DNA of 64,000 bases from Spisula solida (GCA_947247005.1 OX365960.1:18503533-18567532), one strand, 5' to 3'. Positions 11,195 through 21,650 are shown, numbered from the stretch's first letter. Program-made: numbers and translations. The notes: a model not told the origin generated them from the letters alone.

Positions 11195-11700
11195 ATTTAT
11201 CCATATATAAATATATCTTAGCTTTAAAATTGATTATGAATAATGTCGAAATCATTTACTTTGTTGCTATGGTAATCAATTTCAAAAAAGTACTCTGATT
11301 GAGAAAAACGAGGAGTTAGTTGTTTAAAACAATAGTAGTCTTTTTCTAAATGTGAACACTTACAATTTGGATGTTTATTTTAAAACTTAAAACATCATTC
11401 TAAAACTTGATACCATTTTGACCAGTTTACGTCAAGAATTGATCAAATGCAGTATTTATAAAGTACTTGTTACAACGACGTCGAATAACGTTTGAATGAC
11501 GCTTGCGACGTCACGCAAAAAAGGGTCTGAATAGGGCCTCAACTAAACAGTTGTAACGTCCTTAAAAAACATGTTATTAACAAAATTTCTTATGCATTTT
11601 ACTTTATTGAGATTACTCTTTTAGATAATAAAAAATCTCAAAATCAATTGTTTTATCAAAATAGCAGGTTTTCCTGGAGACTGTCTCATTTATATAGCAC
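11195..11700 (-). repeat. Left arm of a dispersed inverted repeat, unit 1
   Basis: This block is a diverged inverted copy of 16865-17270. Both contain an ACTCTGATTGA / TCAATCAGAGT pair, the block around TTGATACCATTTTGA and the string AGCAGGTTTTCCT. It joins the inverted mucin array on one side and a signal-peptide-like exon on the other. Confidence 0.75.
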
Positions 11701-11827
11701 CCGTGAATATACGAGCTCATCCATCGTCCAATTAGATTATTTGTTATTTTATTCAGTCTTACAGTAAAATAAAGAAATTGCACGAAGATCAATTAGCGCC
11801 TGGTCAATTGATATGTACTACACATAC

Positions 11828-11879
11828 CTTTTACAAGATCGTATCCAAACAGTATCAAGGAAATGAGATGAACATCCAT
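11828..11879 (-). CDS. Signal-peptide-like exon on the minus strand, unit 1
   Basis: On the minus strand, ATG at 11879 opens MDVHLISLILFGYDLVK and ends in phase 1 at a donor GTATGT. The 5' flank (TTCTAA...AAGCTAAGATGGA) and the exon are recognisably homologous to the plus-strand signal-peptide exon at 16570-16660, so it is part of an inverted paralogue. An in-frame TAA lies upstream, so the ATG is the only start. The next minus-strand module is the inverted mucin array about 0.7 kb away. The acceptor I can see there does not give the Thr/Ser/Pro frame in phase 1, so a working gene is doubtful. Confidence 0.42.
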
Positions 11880-12205
11880 CTTAGCTTAATTCTTAGAAAA
11901 CTTGTTGAAACAGTTTACTACGGACACTCGAAGAAACCGGTCTTGATAAAGTCCCTTTCTTTCCTGACCGCGAGTGGCCGGATTTGGTTTTGATTTATCT
12001 ATTAGCCACTGGTTGTTCATATGTGATCGATACGTCCGTATTTTAATACACTGGTTTTAATTTTCCTAATGTCTTATCTTTCCGTAGATCAGATAGGCAT
12101 CATTGAACGTCAAAATCTGAAAGGAATCTGTTTAATATGCAATTGAATCTACCTGCAGTATGTTGATAAGTCTAAGCAGTATTGACATACCACGTGGTAT
12201 ATTAC

Positions 12206-12367
12206 CTGAAATTTGACGAAGAACGCAAGTAAAAAACTGTGAACAAACGTTCGAAGTATTGTATTCTTTAACCGTTTGTAACGAGACATCGTCGACGCTC
12301 AAGCCGAGCAAAATCAATGCTATCAATGCAACTGCGCTCGCCCAAGTAGAACGTACATCTTCGTGAA
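12206..12367 (-). CDS. Candidate exon with hydrophobic segment on the minus strand, unit 1
   Basis: The exon is 162 bp with an acceptor TCTTCTTCAAAG and a donor TTTCAG before GTAATA, phase 1 at both ends. It encodes 54 residues with a strong hydrophobic core (AVALIALILLGL), then a polar region with two Cys (CSQFFTC). It is open and same-length in unit 2. It could be a transmembrane exon, or a terminal exon if the donor is ignored (the frame then continues to a stop at 12132). I do not recognise a family. Confidence 0.35.
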
Positions 12368-12636
12368 CTTTGAAGAAGATACAACCCGTGGTTGTAACAA
12401 TGTACCATTTATAGGTGGTGCAGTGCGTTCGAAGTTAAACTGGAACCGTTTTAAACATATTAAACTCTATCAGGTAAATAAATAACTCTGACTCTTATTT
12501 CAAATTTTCAAGCACATGCTCTTCATCAGGAATTTTTAATTACTTCTTCTTATTTTTAAGTCACATCCATCTTGTTTATATTATAATGTTGTTATGACGT
12601 GACGGTAAACTTGGTTCTATCAGGTAAACTTGGTTT

Positions 12637-12975
12637 TGTATGTTTATATCGGTTTTTCAGCGTGGACATTCAGCTTTTTGATTGCTGAAACTAGTTCATT
12701 CAGCTTTTATGACAGCTGGGACTATCGCGCATCATGTTCTCGTTGGGCTGTGTTTAAGGCATTGTATTGTGCCTTGTATGTTTTGTTAGGTCATTCAACG
12801 TGGGCATTCAGCTTTTTGATTTCTGAATCTATTCATTCAGCCTTTTGACAGCTGTGACTTGGGCAGATCATATTCTCGTTCGGTTGTGTATTGGGCATTG
12901 TATCCTGTATGCTTTTATGTGTTCTGTGCTCGGCTGGCTAAGTTGAGTGCCACCTTCCCTGTTCGACTTAATAAT
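12637..12975 (+). repeat. Interspersed repeat family R, unit 1 copy a
   Basis: This is one of four copies in the unit of a roughly 270-340 bp family. It carries CATTCAGCTTTTTGATTGCTG, a GTGCTCGGCTGGCTAAG block and a 3' block related to TTGAGTGCTGCCTTCCCTGT. In this copy the 5' half is itself duplicated. Cys-rich ORFs that run through it are not preserved between copies and are not called. Confidence 0.7.
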
Positions 12976-13038
12976 ATATTTTTAGCTGGAAGTAAATGGA
13001 CACGATATGAAATTGTGAAGCACATTCCATATATCAAA

Positions 13039-13113
13039 GGTGTTGTGGTGCAGTGGGTAATTGCACACTTCCTTCAAGTTTCAGTTTTATAGTTGTAGGT
13101 TCGATCCCAACCA
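13039..13113 (+). ncRNA. tRNA-like Pol III module (probable SINE or pseudo-tRNA), unit 1
   Basis: An A-box-like TGGTGCAGTGGGTAATTGC with a D-stem GTGC/GCAC is followed about 45 bases later by a good B box, GGTTCGATCCC, and a T-run terminator. Anticodon and acceptor stems do not pair properly, so it is not a working tRNA. It is probably the head of a tRNA-derived SINE or a tRNA pseudogene. Confidence 0.45.
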
Positions 13114-13932
13114 TTTTTTATTACATATATCCTAGTTTTAAACTTCATAAAGTGTTATATCATATGTTGGAATATGCAGTAGTTACTGCTTTAATGAAAT
13201 GACATTTCAATTAATATTTCTTTATACTGTAGTGAATATATAATATAAATGTATGGCTATTGTATTGTAGATAAACATACTATAATTGAAAAGATACAAC
13301 TTGGTAGATAAAGAATGAATAGATTACAGACAAACAAATCTACATACATTACAGTACGAGTATATTATTGTAATATTAGCTACAAATAAAAATGAAGGCG
13401 ATTGTAAAAAGATGAAAAATTAAAAAAGTTATAAAATGATGGGTGTTGACCTAGTGGCGAGATTGCACAAAAACTAAACACAATCGCTGGAATAATATCG
13501 ACTTATCCACTCGACTAACCAGATAATCTGAAAACGTGTTCAAGTATTATACTATTGATTGAAAGAATTGGTTTTATTATAGAAAACATACGCTCCTCCT
13601 ATTCTCTTGAATGGGATAGTTCGCTCATTTGCATTACTTATTGAACTGACAGTACCTCGTATCAGTAAGGAAAACAATTCATAGTACACACGTGCTAATA
13701 GCAGACACCGCTTATAACATGTGACCGTCCATTTGACCATTAAACGAGTTTTTTTGCACTAATTACCAATGCGCTGACAAACCAATACAGAGACACGCAA
13801 ACCACACAACTCCTTTCCCGTACTATCCAAGGTGGTCACCACACCTAATCCACAGCCTAATGCGTTCTGCGCCATCATTCTCGATCCGGATCATTTAACC
13901 ATTCTCCTGACGTTTTAGTACGGTTAAATCGC
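13114..13932. other. Non-coding stretch, unit 1
   Basis: AT-rich sequence with no supported gene. At about 13333 unit 2 carries a 700-bp insertion that is absent here. Confidence 0.4.
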
Positions 13933-14780
13933 TCACTGCACGCATCTTCTGCAACACTGATTTAGCTTGTTGTATACCAACATCCTAGTTATCACCGCAC
14001 AGACTTGCCGCAATATCGGGTGTTGCTTGTTGTAGTAAAATTTAGTAACAACTGGGATTCTTTTAGTGGTTTTGGGTTTCCTATTCCCTATTCTGTGAGC
14101 TCTATCTCTCACTATATCCACGTCTACGTCTGGCCTTTATTTCATAAATTTAGGTTTCACAGTTTTCACCGACGGTTTCAATCATTTCATGAACGAGTAA
14201 ATTTTCTGGCATTCTTCTTGTTTCCAGATCATTTTGTTTCAAACACTTTATTCTGAGTTTTCAGAGCTTCTATGTCACTTTCAATTTCTGTGCACTGCTT
14301 GTTTAGCCATTTAAGCTCACTTTTGGCTGAATAAATTTGCTTCGTCATGTCTTCAAAACCTTTACTGAAAAATAGGTTGGACTTGTCCTTTTTGGACTTT
14401 ACTATCCATCTGTTTAATATCATACTCTAGGTTATTCACTTTTACGTTGATTCAATCAAATATTTTCCCTATCTTTGACACCTCAATATTAGCGACCCAT
14501 TCTTGATTTTGCTGACTAAACTGTGGCGATGTCGGCATAATCTAGCTACTAAATGGCGACTGCTGATAATCCATATATGCTTTTATCGCTTTCAAAAACT
14601 AAAGGTTTTCTATCGTATATCGGTCGTAAGGTGTGAAATCAAACACAGGCTTTTCACTTACCACATTGGCTCGTTTACTCTGTCACTATCTACAGAGTTA
14701 TTTTGACTCGAACGCAAATTTCCACCTGACTTTAAAGTAACTTTTTGTTGAGATTTATCCGATTTTCTTCTTGCAGGCAT
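13933..14780 (-). pseudogene. LINE ORF1-like relic, unit 1
   Basis: Read on the minus strand from ATG at 14780 (MPARRKSDKSQQKV), the sequence shows a basic, polar N-terminus. A coiled-coil-like region follows (SELKWLNKQCTEIESDIEAL). Then comes a segment DIVRDRAHRIGNRKPKTTKR followed by IPVVTKFYYNKQ. That last pattern resembles the RNA-recognition part of LINE-1-type ORF1 proteins (RAHRIG...RPIVAKF in related elements). Internal stops (for example after KIFD) and frameshifts show it is dead. Unit 2 has the same relic. No matching ORF2 follows. Confidence 0.55.
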
Positions 14781-14967
14781 GTAGGAAACATATTAACTAA
14801 ACTCGTATTGTCCAAGAAAGTCCGGTTCAATTTCAAAATTTCATAAAATCTGTTATTATTAGAGCACTTCAAAACATGGCTGACCACTACGAGATCACGT
14901 ACGGGATAAGGGAGACAATTTCACCAATAAGCAAGAGAATCGGGACACCTCGGACAATCTCTACGAA

Positions 14968-15330
14968 TCATCTCTCTGGTGTAAATAGAACGTCGCCATT
15001 TTTCAACGTCTTTCGCCATGACGTCATCATGACAGATTTAAACAGTGCTTCAATGGAATACACGCCCATCAAGCAAGCGCTGCGTAGCTGCGTGTTATGC
15101 TCAAGGAGTGTAGCGAAATTGTATTGTTTAATCAATAAAACATCTTTTAATATTTCCACTGCTGATAGGTTACGGTCTATTTTCTTCGGCCCATTTTCTT
15201 CTGCGTAGGATTTAAGAAAGAAAGCTGCTGGATTCATACACTTGATACATTTGAGGTATTTTATCCCGTACAAATGCCGTACGGACCGTTCCGATTGTAA
15301 GCAAGAGAATTGGATTAGATTTCTTGGCAC
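14968..15330 (-). CDS. Unassigned 120-codon ORF, unit 1
   Basis: The ORF from MPRNLIQFSCLQSER to GDVLFTPER is open at identical length in both complete units, with a single clear residue change (Lys to Gly in YLKC). The opposite strand is also open for 110 codons, and no splice sites or domain are recognised. It lies just upstream, on the same strand, of the LINE ORF1 relic, so it may be transposon-derived. Its status as a gene is open. Confidence 0.2.
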   Translation of the reverse strand: MPRNLIQFSCLQSERSVRHLYGIKYLKCIKCMNPAAFFLKSYAEENGPKKIDRNLSAVEILKDVLLIKQYNFATLLEHNTQLRSACLMGVYSIEALFKSVMMTSWRKTLKNGDVLFTPER

Positions 15331-16114
15331 TTATATAGTTGATGAGGCAATTATTGAACATGTCTGCCACACTCTACTTGTAGACTGATAAATTACAGTT
15401 TAAGCTTATAAATACATTAATTTACAAAAATGATATTTAGACTAATTTCACATTATCAAAACTTTTATCATTAAATCTTAAAAGAGTAAATTTCAATATT
15501 TGAGAACAGAGTGTAAGTATTCGTTGTAATTCCGTCCCATGTATCTCTTACAAAATGTATTACTGTCGTAATCTCTATCGACTCTCCCTGTACGACAGCA
15601 AAATATTCGCAGTTCCAAAAGTACATGTAAAGGTTTTGTGCTCAAATAATTTGTTTATAATGGTTGTCCCATGAAGAATAGATGGCCTGAATTATTATCA
15701 GGGACTCCGGAACAATCTCAAGTTTTGAAAAAGGCGTTCAACACCACTATTTAAATAATATCTAATTGTTTTAATTTTAATCTACATAAATATGGATCAT
15801 TTCAATACATGCATAAAGTTCTTGTCAGATCGTTTATAACAGTCGTTGTATTTATATATTTACATGTCTATATTTCATTATATGTCAAAGGACCACAACT
15901 GAGATAAGAACCACGTAAAGTTCCTTGCTGATTGCCATGACATTATTATTACATGCACGCTTGTTTATATTTTTTAATCTATGGTTGTATTGTTGGTGTT
16001 GTTGCTGATGATGATGGTTTTGTTGTTGTTCTTCCTGATGATGATTGTTTTGATGGTGTTGTTGCTGGTGATGATTATATTGATGGTATAGTTTATGACA
16101 GCTAAAACTAGGCA
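15331..16114. other. Non-coding stretch with TTG/ATG simple repeat, unit 1
   Basis: At about 15985-16085 there is an impure trinucleotide tract (TTGTTG/GATGAT) whose minus strand would read His/Gln/Asn. The rest is AT-rich. One arm of a palindrome that is complete in unit 2 (48713-48806) lies at about 15860-15895. Confidence 0.45.
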
Positions 16115-16380
16115 TCATAGTCGTTTTGCTGTGTAAACTGGGTCATTCAGATTGGGCGATCAGTCTTTTGGTTGCTGAAACTAATAATTTATTATACTTT
16201 TCGACAGCTTGGATTTGGACGGATCTTTGCTTGTTTAGTTGGGCCTTGTGCCTTGTATGTGTTTCCTGTGCTCGGTTGGTTCAGGTTTGGCATTGTGCTT
16301 TGTGTGTTTTTAATGTTTTCTGTGCTCGGCTGGTTTAGTTGAGTGCTGCCTTCCCTGTCTGACTTAATATAATCTTTTTG
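16115..16380 (+). repeat. Interspersed repeat family R, unit 1 copy b
   Basis: It carries the GTGCTCGGCTGG block twice and the 3' block TTGAGTGCTGCCTTCCCTGT, and ends at GACTTAATATAATC. It lies about 180 bp upstream of the signal-peptide exon. Confidence 0.7.
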
Positions 16381-16544
16381 ATATATTTTTGTCTTGTACA
16401 TTGTACTTTGTATGTAGAAATTAATAGATCCATCTCGTATAAGCGCTCTTGCGGGTTATTAAAATAAATACGGTATTTTCTCGCGGTTTTAACGTTATTG
16501 AATGTTTAGCAATTGATTCTGTAGAAAAGTTAATAGTACATTAA

Positions 16545-16571
16545 ATACAGAGAGTTCCGCATTCTCTGTAT
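16545..16571 (+). promoter_or_regulatory. Hairpin overlapping the start codon of the signal-peptide exon, unit 1
   Basis: ATACAGAGA and TCTCTGTAT form a perfect 9-bp stem around a 9-base loop. The right arm runs into the ATG at 16570. It is identical in unit 2. If transcribed, it could mask the first ATG and favour the second in-frame ATG at 16603. This is inference from sequence only. Confidence 0.4.
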
Positions 16572-16660
16572 GAAGTCAATGGATGTACTTCTAAAAGCTG
16601 AGATGGAAATTAAACTGCCAGTTTTCGTTTTATTGCTACTTGGTAACAATTTCGGAAAAA
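16570..16660 (+). CDS. Signal-peptide exon of the PAN-mucin gene, unit 1 (starts gene 1)
   Basis: ATG at 16570 is in frame with a second ATG at 16603. From the second, MEIKLPVFVLLLLGNNFGK has a charged n-region, a ten-residue hydrophobic core and a polar end, typical of a signal peptide. The exon ends in phase 1 at a strong donor (AAAAA before GTAAGT). It fits the phase-1 acceptor of the PAN exon at 25772, giving a junction residue Ile followed by EADEFSLW. The resulting gene 1 would use exons 16570-16660, 25772-26020, 27370-28347 and 30991-31094, 1422 nt or 473 codons plus stop. It could instead join the near exon at 16778. No TATA box is clear. Confidence 0.55.
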
Positions 16661-16777
16661 GTAAGTACCTATTAAAATCATATACGTTGTGATTGTGATC
16701 GGGGATTTAAAATTTTAAGAAATCGTAAAAAGGAAAATTTGTGGCGTTGTAAAAAATCGGTTATTTCTATTTTTCAG

Positions 16778-16812
16778 GGAAGAAAATAAAAGACGAACTC
16801 GATTATTCATGA
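16778..16812 (+). CDS. Alternative short terminal exon, unit 1
   Basis: An intron of only 117 bp with a good acceptor (CTATTTTTCAG) joins the signal-peptide exon in phase 1 to RKKIKDELDYS and a stop. AATAAA-type signals follow within about 20-60 bases. The product would be a 41-residue secreted micropeptide with a dibasic start after the signal peptide. Unit 2 keeps frame and stop with two residue changes (Lys to Glu, Tyr to Cys). It may be an early-termination isoform or a relic exon. Confidence 0.35.
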
Positions 16813-16864
16813 ACAAATTCATACTCAAATAAATACATCTTTATTCATCTTCGAAAAACAATAA

Positions 16865-17270
16865 AAGAATAAATGAGCCAGTCTCTAGGAAAACCTGCTA
16901 TTTTGACAAAAAAAATGGATTTTTAGAACTTTTATTATTTAAAAGAGTAATCTTAATAAAGCAAAATGCAAAAGAAATTGTGTTAGTATCTTGATTTTTA
17001 AGGAAGTTACAGCCCTATTCAGATAATTTTTTACTAAAACTGTTCAAAATGGTATCATGTTTTAGAATGATGTTTAAAGTTTTAAAATATATATCCAAAT
17101 TGTAAATGTTCTCATTTAGAGAAAGGCTACTACTGTTTTAGACAACTAACTCCTCGTTTTTTTCAATCAGAGTACTGTTTTGAAATTGATCACCATATCA
17201 ACGACGTAAGTGATTGCGATATCATTCATAAGAAATTTTAAAGCTAAAATATTGTAATATATGCCTGAAG
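16865..17270 (+). repeat. Right arm of a dispersed inverted repeat, unit 1
   Basis: This is the inverted partner of 11195-11700. On the left arm the sequence continues into the mucin array, whereas here it continues into unrelated AT-rich DNA. Confidence 0.75.
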
Positions 17271-19871
17271 TATTAAATAACTGAAAGCTACACGACAAAG
17301 TCTTATCGTTCTGTCTTTTAGGCATTGTGCTTTGTTATTTTACATTAAAAATTGGATAGTTTACCTAACATATAACTTAACTTAACGTATCTTATGATTT
17401 TAAAAATATGCGTCTCTTTAGAAAACATTTGTGGGCATACTTTAGCCCACAAAGTTCGCATATGTAGCTCAGTTTTCTGAAATGAAGAATTATACCGATT
17501 AAAAACCGTTACATACAAATAAGCATTGTACTTACGTCAGCCAGCAATTGTACTTTTCACAAACCAAACCATGTCCCACGCTCTATCAAATCTTATAAAG
17601 CCAATATTATATTCTTAGATATCAGAACCAATTTTCAATGAGCATTAATAGTTAATAAAAACTACACCGATATCCCTTACATGCGTCTTATAATACATAA
17701 ACAGTCCATCAAGTTAGCATCAGTTTACCTACACTCTCCAATAGTTCTAAACCGTCAGTTTATATTTCATTCCCGTTTTTTGAAAAATTCATGAATTCAA
17801 CTGAAATTTCGCATACCGATACATGATTAAGAGATGCAGATGAGTATTGGTTTATTTTGACAGTTTTGCAGTTAATTTCAGTGCATTCGGTGTATTGCGT
17901 AATAATGCATTTTTGCACGTGCAACGCATGTGGACCAGAATTCACGCGCCCATCAACAAAATCGGCATTACTGATGACTGTTCAATTTGAAAAACACATA
18001 AAATGCCGTAGATGACTCGAGAGGAGCACTCGTGAGATTACGAAAAACCACTGTGAACACAATTCCTTGTTGACATTTTTTTATTTTATTAATATTTTTT
18101 TTAATAATGCATTTATTAACACGAAATTTCACATAATGACATATGACTATCCAATGAAGCCAAATATTTGTTTATTGTGGCCTACCAACGGTCTAATTCA
18201 GACTTGTTACGTAATCTAGAATAATTTACACGTGTAATGCATGCGCGTCGAAAAGCACGTGTTTATGTTCGGTTTTGGTGTTAGTGAAGATTAACCTACG
18301 CGAAAAATACTTAACATGTTGAATTTGGCACGAACAGAACGCGGTTGACCTGACGGGATGTCATCAGTTTAGATAAAGTTGCGGCCCTTAGTTTTGCTTT
18401 TTATTACAAAAATGATTTTCTATTTCGTTTGTAATTGTTATTTTAATGAATATTTCCGTTTTTTTCATTCACAGGAACCTTCAATTTTTTAAATCAACAC
18501 TCAAGCAATATTGAAATTTTGTTGTAAGATTCTTACACTTCATCCAAGTAAGTTTTGCGTCCATCTCGGCATGTAACGTGGCTTTCTGGGAGGGCAGACA
18601 TCGGTTGTGCTAAATGTTAATGAACACGTGTTTGTTGCGTTGCAATATACACGTGTTCATGAACAATTTGGGTGAAATATGTAGTGACTTTGTAAAATCG
18701 ACTTCATTACGCAACGCGCCTGTAACGAAGCACATTGCCGTTTATCTTCCTAATTGAATCAATAATTAAATGCAAGTATTATTCAAGCATTGGTATGCAA
18801 AATTTCATGAGAGTACGTGGAGTATTAACAAAATTATATTACAAAATTATGGTGGCAGGTTAGAACTTTTGGGTAGTGTATGTAACGAGTAGTTCGTCAT
18901 TTTTGACTGCTTTATATCTAGATGTTAATTTTTAGACCCATGTATGAAACAGTTCATTGCCGGGGGTGAAACAGTTTTTACTGTTCCGTCCCTAGATGAA
19001 CTTTTGCCTGCGCACTACGATGCGCAATATAGATTCCTGCAAAATTACCCAGCAAGATCTACAGCGTAGTTTTAGTTAAATTTGTCAATTTCACATGCTT
19101 TTTTAAATTATTCAAGTGTGTCAATTTCAACAATTAAATCATTAGCGTAGGCAAAGTTTCCCGGATAACGGCGAGCGTGATGCCGAACTTTACATGAAAC
19201 TGGATGACGTATTTGTCAAAACTGAATGACGTCATTTGTCCACAAACGCTTAAAATATGCAGATCGAGTAAACGACTGCGGTTATATAACTGATTACACG
19301 ATACCAATACTTGTTAAACAAGGAAAACCGCCTTTAATTCTCACAATTAACGAATATATACAATTCAATAACCATCTGATGCAGAATTTAAACATTGAAA
19401 TGTGAAAGTAAGTACACTGTCGTACTCGTATATTTTCGTACCCAAAACAAAATGTAAATAACAATGTTTATTTAATGCTAACTGATGAGATATGGAGTTC
19501 TAACAGTGAAATAAAACCTATATCAATCACTGGTTATCACCTACAATGTGACTGATATAAGCTCCGCCCCTCACAGGGACTACTTTAATTTACCAAAATC
19601 TCAACACTAAAATGTCTGTAACTTTTTTATTACTGAACGGAAACATGTCATGTGGGGTTTTTTATTCTTAGTTGGACCATTTCCTACAAGTTGGTGTATG
19701 ATTTAATGCAAAATTCTCAAAAAGTCGTTTTCACCTATTCACCATAATCCAAGATGGCGGACTTTGAAGTGAAAAATATGAATGGAATAACATATTCATA
19801 CGTAGCCTAACCACAGTGGTAATTTGGCATAAATAGTACCAGTTTTGACATCATAAAAGCATTAAATAAAT
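17271..19871. other. Long intron-like stretch, unit 1
   Basis: I see no coding exon. The best splice-like pair, an acceptor at about 18478 (TTTTTTTCATTCACAG) and a donor about 80 bases on, encloses stops in all three frames. Many CACGTG hexamers occur between 18200 and 18660. Confidence 0.4.
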
Positions 19872-20026
19872 TGAATATTTGTTTCGTTTGATTGAATATG
19901 GTTAATATCTCATCTTGTAGTGATAAAATGTTAATATTTTCACTCGCGCTACGCGCTCTTGAAAATATTGAATTTATCACTACACGATGAGATATAAACC
20001 ATATTCAATCAAAACAAACAAATATC
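19872..20026. repeat. Hairpin element with CTCGCGCTACGCGCTC centre, unit 1
   Basis: Arms of about 70 bp (GATTGAATATGGTTAATATC and its inverted partner GATATAAACCATATTCAATC) surround CACTCGCGCTACGCGCTC. Unit 2 has the same at 52766-52920. Confidence 0.8.
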
Positions 20027-20221
20027 CTCTATTAGTCTCTATTTGGCTTAAATACATGCCGATTTCATTTGTTTGATAATAAATCATAGGGATAATGACA
20101 TGATAATGACTGTCTAGAATTTATAACAACATTGTCCGCTACGACAAATTTCCAAAAAATATCCTTTTTGTTTGTTTTAATGGTATAACTTTACTGTAGT
20201 TATATAGGGTGCTAGGTAATA

Positions 20222-20382
20222 AAACAGTTATTTCATGTCTTTAGGTAAAGAGTCAAAACAATTGTCCCTTGGTATCAGGGAAGACTTTTGAACTGCTGCA
20301 CGAGGCCGAAAGGCAAAACTCTTCCCTGATCTCTAGGGACAATAGTTTTGATTGTTAACCAAACATATATGAAATAACTGTA
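20222..20382. repeat. Second hairpin element, unit 1
   Basis: Arms of about 65 bp start AAACAGTTATTTCATG and end CATATATGAAATAACTGT. The inner stem pairs ATCAGGGAAGA with CTTCCCTGAT, around a loop near GCACGAGGCCG. It lies about 200 bp from the previous hairpin. Confidence 0.78.
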
Positions 20383-21404
20383 AAATGCTATTTCCATAGC
20401 AAAACAAACTTCTGTCCTACTGAAAGCGTGAACGCATGTTCTCGGGTTGTCTTCTTTAGTTGCCTGTCATGACCGAGATTAATATTCGCCATAACATTAG
20501 GGCGGTACAACATTTCATGATAATGTTAGGTTGATAATGTATAGGAAATACACAAAAACGTATTTTCCTAAACATTATTTAGCAACTCTCAGTTGTTTTT
20601 TACTGCCCTCGTTTTATGTTTATATCGATTAAGAAATATTGCACAATTCCATCATTTACATATTAATTAAGTAAAGCATTCTGACTAACAGTGTCAAGGG
20701 CATCGACGTTTTCGAGGAACACAGAAAATACATTATGAATAACGTGTGTGTATTCGTTCACTGCTTCCTGGAGATTGACATATATTGTTCTTAAATGGAG
20801 GCATCTTTTATAAGCATGTTGTATATCCATAGAAGGGACATTTGTAATCTCCATAAGTTGAACAAAACCTTTATTGCGAAGCTGCAACACGCACACCGAC
20901 TCTATTCAAAATTTATTGATTCTGAAGTTATCCGTTTGCAAAGTACAAAAACTATATGTCAGGGCGAATCGTTTTATGATGCATTAGAACTGTATTTTCT
21001 TAAATAGCTAACCAAAGGTACTGTTGTTCAATTACGCTAATAATTGAATTGTTAATTTCGTTTTAGTTTGATGTCGGACAAAAGCTTTGCATAACTAATG
21101 TCGATGTATTGGTTACCGGATGATCAGATAACAAAACTATATTGATTTCATTTGAAGTGACAGGAAGTGTGATTTCTCCTTTACTTTTTCATAAAAATTT
21201 GTATTGCATACCGGTCAAACAGTAACTTGAAGGTTAATTTATGCATGAATTACGATAACAAAGGAGCCCTTTTAGTATGTAGCTTCAACGGAAGATTCAA
21301 ACCCCATACTGCACTATGGGGAATCATGAATGATAGGAGACAAAGATACATGTAGGCCATTTGAAAAATCGTCTACTTCGAAAACAAGCCCTGTTTAAAT
21401 TCCA
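20383..21404. other. Intron-like stretch with short unassigned ORFs, unit 1
   Basis: Overlapping ORFs on both strands at 20663-21007 show no domain. A one-base deletion in unit 2 breaks them, so they are not called. Nothing else is seen. Confidence 0.4.
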
Positions 21405-21650
21405 AGCGCGACAGTGACCGAGTGGTTAGGGCGTCCGCCTTGAAGGCAGGAGACCGAAAGTCTGAATCTCGGCGGAAGCTGGGTTAGAATTGATGCGGTC
21501 GACTGGTGAGCTGCCAGCTAGTTAAGTAATATTTGCCTTAGGTCCATCTCTACAAGGCGCCCTGCAATAAGAGAAGGGATTTGCGGAGAACTGAGCGCGC
21601 TAAGGATAGATGTCTCAAATTGATAGTCGTTTCAATAGGAGTGACGCTAT
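21405..21650 (+). mobile_element. tRNA-derived SINE candidate, unit 1
   Basis: A tRNA-Ser-like head has an A box TGACCGAGTGGTTAGGGCG, an anticodon-arm-like GCCTTGAAGGC, and a diverged B box AGTCTGAATCTCGG. A non-tRNA body ends near AGGAGTGACGCTATAACAAAC. The order of parts is that of a metazoan SINE. The boundaries and family are uncertain. Confidence 0.6.

Noticed and set aside
13039..13113. Functional tRNA gene.
   Set aside because: A and B boxes are present, but the acceptor and anticodon stems do not pair. Kept only as a Pol III-like module.
16126..16338. Cys-rich ORFs across repeat family R (also 24278-24490, 25138-25410, 49017-49259, 58192-58404).
   Set aside because: They track a dispersed repeat and are broken differently in each copy.
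18479..18560. Internal exon between a good acceptor (CATTCACAG) and a donor GTAAGT.
   Set aside because: Stops occur in all three frames; at most a non-coding exon.
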